Source: Halocafeteria seosinensis
Lineage: Eukaryota; Sar; Bigyra; Bicosoecida
NCBI GenBank assembly: GCA_001687465.1
Contig: LVLI01000165.1
Location: 1-64,000 of the forward strand
DNA: 64,000 nucleotides
Direction of reading: 5' to 3'
The position numbers were made by a program, and so were the translations under genes. Shown piece by piece: positions 58,101 through 64,000 of the stretch; the stretch's first letter is position 1, and each line of letters begins with the position of its first letter. Under the pieces are notes generated by a model. The model was not told where the DNA came from and made no database searches. It saw only the letters and a list, made by a program, of their open reading frames with translations.

Positions 58101-58484
58101 TTAGTTTGTTGTGGTGCTCCTGACTCAAAGCCTCCCAAAGAGTCTGCCACAACTATAGCAAAATGTGCTCTTGATATGTTGCAGACCGTGGAAACGTTTC
58201 CTGCTCCGAAGGGGTACAGACTGGAAGCGCGAATTGGGATACATATTGGACACGTTCTTGGCGGAGTAATTGGGAGTAAAATGCCACGGTACCAGCTATT
58301 TGGTGTAGCTGTGGATAAAACCATGGAGCTTGAGGCGTCTTCAATTCCTGGCTACGTCCACGCAAGTAAGGAGATTCTTCATTATATTGAAGACCAGCCC
58401 GACTTGCAAATTATTGAACGGTTGGAAGATGGTAGTGGATATATAGATAGGGATAAAAAAGGCGTGCTTTCTTGTCAATGGTAG
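52195..58484 (+). CDS. 12-TM tandem class III nucleotide cyclase with inverted catalytic halves
   Basis: Six exons: 52195-52482, 52541-52853, 52924-53036, 53101-53353, 53427-53530 and 53592-58484, giving 1,987 residues. Layout: six TM helices (about 45-205); cyclase homology domain CHD-A (about 240-420); a Ser/Asn/Lys-rich linker of about 1,100 residues; six more TM helices (about 1515-1750); and CHD-B (about 1800-1975). CHD-A keeps the transition-state Asn and Arg in FGDTVNTASRM, but has FVEVMKG and VETVGSEYM where the two metal aspartates belong. CHD-B has both aspartates (LMFDLVGFTKM and VETIGDAFLV) but has lost the Asn and Arg (FGVAVDKTMELE). The two halves should form one complementary active site in the order opposite to animal adenylyl cyclases. 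The Glu of KVETVG suggests GTP use. The product is probably cGMP, less surely cAMP. Confidence 0.9.
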
Positions 58485-58499
58485 ATTAATGGTGTCGCC

Positions 58500-60062
58500 T
58501 TATTCATTTTTCTCCTTTCCGGAACACCCTCGGACTAGGACCACCAACGTGATAATAACAAAGGCAATGCTACCAGCCACTACTCCAACCTGATAGTTCA
58601 CTCCGTGATACCCATTTAAAATATTTATAAACTTTTGAGGGTACTTGAAGAGTCCACGCCTTTGCTTGGGATGCGTGTCCGCCAATATATCATCTAGGAA
58701 TGACTGCAGTTCGTCTAGCTCGTCCACGGAATCATCTTCCTGTAGGCGCACAACACAATGTATAAAGGAGAACAAAGAAAGGGTTCCGTTGACGGCAGTA
58801 CTTACCCAGTATCCTCGGTCCTTAGGGTCAATGACCACATACCTAGGGAGAGTGTTGGGGCTAATATTGAACTGTGATACATAGTTCGCCCATTCATTCC
58901 CATCTATCCAAGCAAAGTTGAAACTGGCGCGAGTAGATTCCGATAAGTACGAGGAATGCATAGATGCGAATTTTTGGAACCGTTCGTTTCTTTTCGCGAA
59001 TTGGCTATCTTCTCTAGAGAAGACACCTAAGACTAGCAATCTCTCAGAGTTCAATAGTGCCCCTGCATTTCCTGGACCCATTTCTACCATAGAAGGTAGT
59101 CTGTTTCTATACATCCACTGGTATACCGCTTCCTTGTTCTTTTCTAGTGTGTCACGAGGAAGCTGAGAAGTTGTTCTCGAAAACTGTCTCGAGTCTCCAT
59201 TTCTGGCTGCCTCTGCAGGGAAGAAAATTGGCAAATCGTCCTGCTCCAGACGGCACAGGATCAAGTTGTCATCAAGCTTAGTGATAGATTCTGCGTCCAC
59301 AACTCCCTGGAGAACATCTGGGAGCCCGCCGGCCACATCCACCGCTGTAATAGGAGAGGCTGCAAATACATTCTTCGATGCTTCCCGGATCAACGAGTAC
59401 GATCGGCCTGTGGGTTCGTGCCGTTGAATGAAAGTAAACAAGACGGGCGAGGACTCAAACGCTTCCTTCAGATCCTGTGGATTCCCTAACTGCTTCAGGG
59501 GTCCCAAGCGAACCCTACTGGCCAAGTTCAGGAGCCCAGAAACATCCCGTGTGAAAAATTCTGACGGAATGGTGTAACTTTGCCCATCAATGAAAATGAC
59601 GAGTGTCGGGTACGCCTTGATGTTGAATCGCTCACAGAGACTTCTGTGGGCTAAGCAATCGACTTTCCCAAAATACACGGCGTTCGAGGAATCCTCGGAG
59701 GCCTTCTGCGCAGCTTCGTGGAAGGCAGGGGCCATTCGACGGCAATGTCCACAGTTCTGCAAAGAGGATTGAAGAAAAATAATATCATCGATCGACTGAA
59801 CCAAATCATCTGTACATCAACGCACTGGTGAATAGAATTTGATGATCCAGCGCCCCGTGCTGATGTGTTGATCAAAGTTATCCGTCTCCAATGTGCTCAC
59901 AGTCTTTTCCATTTCCGGTGATACCCACGGTTCGTCATTGGCCGAAGATGCAGCAAGGGTATATGGTCCTATCAGCGCCAAAAGACACACTAAAACAAGG
60001 GAAAACACCCTTGAACGACTGTGACTTTGACGACTGGGTGTGCAGTGACTCTGAGGTGCCAT
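58500..60062 (-). CDS. TMX-type membrane protein disulfide isomerase
   Basis: Three minus-strand exons: 59826-60062, 58806-59756 and 58500-58739, giving 475 residues. A signal peptide (VFSLVLVCLLALIGPYTLA) is followed by a thioredoxin domain (about 45-150), further degenerate thioredoxin folds, an acidic stretch, one TM helix (about 445-467) and a short tail ending KEKNE. The tail fits the KxKxx ER-retrieval signal. The layout and length match TMX3. The active site, formed across intron 1, reads SPNCGHCRRMAP: the CGHC pair is intact, but the preceding Trp of WCGHC is Asn. The second intron (58740-58805, 66 bp) has no in-frame stop, so retention would add 22 residues. The start is 60062; an in-frame ATG six codons upstream is possible. 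Oxidoreductase or isomerase function in the ER is inferred from family. Confidence 0.88.
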
Positions 60063-60439
60063 TTCACCACTACCTCTCAATATTGCAAGGTTCTAAAAGC
60101 ACCTATACGTGTGCACTAATATCATCTACTAAATTAACGCAAAAACGTTCAATTCAGTTCGTCTGAATGAATGTTTTGAAAGGGAATCTGCTCTGCGACC
60201 TGAGCTCCCGCACTTCTTAGGGAGGCACCCTTGAAGCTATCAACGTCATTCTTCGGAGTAGCAAGCAGCGCGATGAATATTTCGGCAGAAATTAAGCGGA
60301 GGGGCGTGATACTTCCTTAGTCTGTTTATTGTTGTGGTTTATAACATTGGGTACTTCTTTAGCCTTCTATAGCCTACCGACGCGGTGACCCGAACCACAT
60401 GGACCCAGGCACGAAATCCATAGATACTGCCGCCTGGAT
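60063..60439. other. Intergenic region, no gene seen
   Basis: This 377 bp stretch between two minus-strand genes should contain the TMX promoter (left) and the 3' end of the membrane-protein gene (right). I see no repeat, RNA gene or coding signal. Confidence 0.4.
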
Positions 60440-61608
60440 TCATTCATCAATCGCATCGAATTCACCCGAAGATTCATTCTTCGGATGTGTTCTCTTGAAA
60501 AATATTACTACGAGGCCACCGTAGAGGTATCCAAGCATTTGTATCAAACTGATCAGTACCATCGCAGTGAAAGGGGCATGGTTGCATGATCCCCGTTTTG
60601 ACACCTGATTGACCCTTGGAAGTCCGAATTCATGGTTCTTACAAGCATTGTTGCCCGTTATAACCCGTTTAACGTCAGTACCGAATGAGTAGAGCATCAA
60701 TAAGCCGGCAGCCACTATTAAGAATCCGACCTGGTAGCCAAGGAAGCCAAGTTCGATCAAATAGATACTTATTGAACACTTTCTTAGTCAGGGTTAAAGT
60801 ACGTACCAACTTAAACCATCCAAATTTCTGTCGTATCAGTCCAACCAGTACGTAGATGAACAGCAGCAGGGAGAAGCCGCTCAATAGTCCTCTCCAGATA
60901 TTGTTATTCGTTGGCCACGTACACCTTAGCTCACCATCCGCATGCTGTATCAAGCGCAAATTACCAAAGACTGCATAAGTTTACCTCTAGAAGAAAAAGT
61001 CATAATATACTTACAATAATCCAGAACGGAGTGTGCTTGTCCAGGTCCCCATCCCCACACTTAACCTTGTCAACTGCGCAAGTCAGATCCAGGGTTATCA
61101 AGGACATCGTCGCTTCCACAAGTAAGCATGGGCGTAACCCTTATTAGACCGAAACTGCTATACAACGTACCTTTCTCAATATTCACTGATAAGACAATGG
61201 TGGCCACTACTTGAGCTAGCGACACAAGCTGCGCATCAGAGACAACTGTAAGGCATATACCGTCTCTTGGGGATGATGCACAGGCCTACGAGCTAGACAT
61301 ACCCCTACCACAGTTGATAGTGTCAACGTTGAGCCTTTGCGCTTGCCTGCTATACGCACACAGCCTCGAAGACAGCGGTAGATCCAGCTGCAACACCTCG
61401 CAAACCATCCTCGCTCGTCTGTTGTTTCTTCCTCACGGGATTCATTCGCTCCTCCAGAGAGCTGCTTTTTCTCGCTACCCCCGGATTTACTCCCCGTCTC
61501 GGGGCTCTCACCATACAAGGGGCGCTTGGAATCCCCGTCCTTCCTATTGCTTGACACATGAACCGTCCAGTCCTCCTGATCCCGGGGATTATCTGCAAAC
61601 ATGGACAT
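60440..61608 (-). CDS. Four-helix membrane protein, 283 aa
   Basis: Five minus-strand exons: 61303-61608, 61171-61228, 61015-61073, 60807-60944 and 60440-60730. All GT-AG junctions are in frame. The start is ATG at 61608 (MSMFADNPRDQED). The first 75 residues are hydrophilic, Ser/Glu/Lys-rich and cytosolic in appearance, followed by a Cys/Arg-rich patch (RCCSWIYRCLRGC) that could be palmitoylated. Four hydrophobic helices follow. A Cys-containing first loop (VKCGDGDLDKHTPFW and LRCTWP) and a larger second loop with CKNHEF and SCNHAP could hold disulfides. The C-terminus is acidic. The topology is tetraspanin- or MARVEL-like, but the CCG signature of tetraspanins is absent and I cannot name a family. 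Confidence 0.7.
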
Positions 61609-62156
61609 TGTTGTCCCTTAGTCCATACTACGTAGGAGCCTAGCTTATCAACATGGAGAAGCTTTCATGCGAATGGGGGCGAAAATTTTAACAAACCAAC
61701 GATGCGTGAGCTTGGTGCGGGGTTTTGTCGATTCGATTCGATCTCCGAACCGCCAAACCGAATCCTCAACTTGAGGACCTCAAGTCCATGCTTCGTGCAT
61801 GTCCTGTGAGTAGGAATTTTGTCACCCACAACGGAATGTTCATTATACAGAGGACATATTGTCTAGCAGCTAAGCACGAGGAGCCCAAGAAATCACCACA
61901 GGTATGATGAGTTGGACAATCGGACTTGAGTTGAGAATCCATGGTCACGGCCACGGAAACTGAATCACGTGATAAGCACATGACGCAAAGATGCAGCAAT
62001 TGTAAGTGCAAAAAACAATTCAACAGACGAATGACTTGACCGGATCTATAGGTAATGTTGTGGCTGAAGAATTGTAAAGATTTTGACACCCCATCCAAAC
62101 GTGAAGATGCGGTCAACTTCCTGACCGGTGAGCTGTCTGCCAGTGCCAGACTGTCA

Positions 62157-62191
<35 letters not shown>

Positions 62192-63170
62192 TCTTGGAGG
62201 GGGGCTTCCCACTTGCTTGCAAGTTGCAACCAAACTTGGTACCCGTTCAATATGCTACGATGCAGAAATGAAATTCATATACAACACTTATCATACCTTG
62301 CTCTCTGGTTAGCAATAACTTAGCATCCTTAATGCGTGCTTCCCGCAGACTCTGGTGTTGTACGTTTGTCATACGTTGATATCTATGTGGCAATAACTGA
62401 AGCCTTCCCCCTCTCCTGAACACAACAACTGCCTCTGTCGATCAACAACCTCGTAATGGATCATGTTGACACTCGAACGTCACCATCATGAATACCCCTT
62501 GAGCCTGTCTTCCTCCCTCTCTGTGGTGAGAGCGGGTGTTGGATGCCACCGAGTGGAATGCGCCTTTTCCCTTCTCTCTCTCTCCTCTCCGGGAACTCTA
62601 CACCAGCATTGGTGTCGCATAGCAATAAGATATGCCAAGAAGGCGGATCCACAGGCTTATCCCCAGCGTGGACACATCCTCATTCAGTCATCAGCGACAC
62701 GAACGACGTGATTCTCCGGAGTAGCATACATGTGTACGTGCCTCTATCACACCGAATGAATATCACTTCTTCCCTCACCTGCATCTCTGTTTCTCTCGCG
62801 ATTAAACCGAATGATCCAAAGTCACCGAATTTACCCAGTCAACGACACTATTAAGCCACCCCGTTTTGGTTAACTTTCGGGTGAAAGAATTCAACCCACT
62901 TGAAGTCGTTGGTTTTTTACTTTGTCAAATTCAACTTTTTCAACTTCCGTTAATAAGGACACACCCAAATACACATACACACACACTTCAACAAGTTGTT
63001 GCTCAACCGAAGCTCAACGTCATGATAATCAATCAGGCTTGCAAGCTGTAATTTTAAAAGACTTGTTCGGCCACTCAGTGTACGCCCCCGACTGTGCACG
63101 AAAGAAAAAGCAAAGGGGTCGTGCTTACTAAGTTAGCATCGACACTAGCACAATTGACATTCCCAAAACA
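61609..63170. other. Divergent intergenic region, no supported gene
   Basis: About 1.56 kb between a minus-strand and a plus-strand gene. A plus-strand frame at about 61725-61905 followed by a GTATGA donor-like site, and another at 62055-62312, could be exons of a small gene. They do not join in frame at any splice pair I tried, and the second frame reads through a GT microsatellite. The region also has C/T-rich stretches (62400-62600) and a short CA-rich tract near 62970. It should include promoters for both neighbours. Confidence 0.4.
62160..62190. repeat. (GT)n microsatellite
   Basis: Fifteen uninterrupted GT units preceded by CACAC. This is the third and longest GT tract in the window; all three lie in intergenic DNA between divergent genes. 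Confidence 0.92.
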
Positions 63171-63959
63171 ATGAAATGCTTCAAAGTTTCACAGGAAGCG
63201 CTCTTCGAAGTGCTCTCAATGAACAAAGGTGCTGATCCGTTTTACTATGGAACTGCTTCTGTGCCAATGTGGAACGGGCGAAAATTTGCCGAGAAGCATC
63301 CAGACGAGGGATGGCAGCTGTGGTACGCTTACTCCCGAAACCGTAGTGCCAGATACGAAGAATTGAAGACTGGGGGGCTACTTCCAGAACATGCGGAGGA
63401 ATATAGAAATGCAGAAGATGAGACCGGTGGAGAGTGTGGTTTTCTCTTCTTCTTGAAACATGTTACATCCTCTGGAGGCGGCCAGACTGGCACTTCGCAG
63501 TCATCATCCTCCAGAGCATCGTCTACCGCAGAGGCTACTGACAAAATTACCGCGTCCGAGGAAAAGGAAATCGAAAATGATATTCAGCGAGCAAGGCAAA
63601 AAAGCAAGGAACGGATACAATCAATACGCGATGGCCGAGACTATGAACGTAAACTGCGCCTCGACGCGAAGCAGTTAAGCGGGGAACTTGTAGGAGTAGT
63701 AAAACACTTGTTTCCGACACATATGGTTAATGTTTGCTTTGCCAGGCAAGATACTGATGGATCTGGATTGTGTCTTATTGTAGGATGTTTAGATCCTCAT
63801 GACGGAGCCTGGGAAGATGAGGAGCAGGATGTGAACCTGAACGAATTGTATCCGTCCTGTTGCACCACCGAAACCGTAAAAGTAAAACTGGTGCACTATA
63901 TCACCAAAGATACTCTGTGCACGGCATCTGAACCATCGGATCAGGGGCCCTGGTATTGA
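63171..63959 (+). CDS. Unrecognised soluble protein, 262 aa
   Basis: Single frame from ATG at 63171 (MKCFKVSQEAL) to the stop at 63959, with no intron needed. Residues 1-100 are rich in aromatic residues (YYGTASVPMWNGRKF and WQLWYAYSRN) and look like a small folded domain. A Ser/Thr-rich linker (about 103-125) follows, then a charged helix likely to be coiled coil (EEKEIENDIQRARQKSKER), then a beta-rich C-terminal region. There is no signal peptide, membrane segment or metal-binding motif. I do not recognise the family. The gene could continue by splicing past the window edge if the stop at 63957-63959 is intronic. Confidence 0.6.
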   Translation: MKCFKVSQEALFEVLSMNKGADPFYYGTASVPMWNGRKFAEKHPDEGWQLWYAYSRNRSARYEELKTGGLLPEHAEEYRNAEDETGGECGFLFFLKHVTSSGGGQTGTSQSSSSRASSTAEATDKITASEEKEIENDIQRARQKSKERIQSIRDGRDYERKLRLDAKQLSGELVGVVKHLFPTHMVNVCFARQDTDGSGLCLIVGCLDPHDGAWEDEEQDVNLNELYPSCCTTETVKVKLVHYITKDTLCTASEPSDQGPWY

Positions 63960-64000
63960 AGAAGACCGTAGTATTGCCAATCTTCAGGGAGGCTCTCCAT

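Noticed and set aside
61766-62233. Minus-strand frame with an HTHTHT run
   Set aside because: It is the opposite-strand reading of the same microsatellite, with no family resemblance or start context.
62055-62312. Plus-strand frame with a CVCVCVCV run
   Set aside because: The run is the (GT)15 microsatellite being translated, and no splice partner keeps frame upstream.

Overview
This window is nuclear DNA from a gene-dense eukaryotic microbe. Most genes are split by short GT-AG introns, nearly all 60-100 bp, with donors close to GTAAGT and acceptors close to GCAG. Intergenic gaps are often only tens to hundreds of bases, and neighbouring genes are often convergent or divergent. There are no operons, Shine-Dalgarno sites or bacterial mobile elements. 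I cannot name the species. A TM-GCC2/3 surface protein, a 12-TM tandem cyclase and PTEN-PH and SerRS-GST fusions suggest a protist or alga, possibly of the stramenopile/alveolate/red-algal assemblage, but that is inference.

Layout. 500-1759 (-): Gln/Pro-rich four-helix membrane protein. 1855-2392 (-): weak hypothetical gene. 3839-27230 (+): one enormous 12-exon gene. My splicing keeps frame throughout and gives about 7,529 residues: signal peptide, twelve glycine-rich modules of roughly 440-500 residues, a Ser/Thr/Pro stalk, Cys-rich GCC2/GCC3-like repeats and a C-terminal polytopic membrane domain. 27671-29284 (-): orphan polytopic membrane protein. 30168-31723 (+): unrecognised 411-residue protein. 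32048-33426 (+): mitochondrial-type L-threonine 3-dehydrogenase. 33517-34681 (-): ESF2/ABT1 ribosome-biogenesis factor. 35727-38204 (-): unrecognised 825-residue protein with an ankyrin-like patch. 38920-39606 (-): cyclophilin H. 39847-42170 (+): PTEN phosphatase with a C-terminal PH domain. 42551-44728 (+): seryl-tRNA synthetase with a GST-C/EF1B-like tail. 44843-48268 (-): exosome nuclease DIS3/RRP44. 48625-51462 (+): replication factor CDC45. 52195-58484 (+): 12-TM tandem nucleotide cyclase with swapped catalytic halves. 58500-60062 (-): TMX-type membrane disulfide isomerase. 60440-61608 (-): second four-helix membrane protein. 63171-63959 (+): unrecognised protein.

The housekeeping genes (DIS3, ESF2, PPIH, SerRS, CDC45, TDH) look unrelated to each other in pathway. 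Their order reflects compact packing rather than functional clustering. The most novel material is the giant modular surface protein, in which nearly every module is one exon flanked by phase-2 introns. Next come the inverted cyclase and the fusions on SerRS and PTEN. All splice sites were assigned by eye from frame continuity, splice consensus and family conservation, so individual junctions need transcript support.
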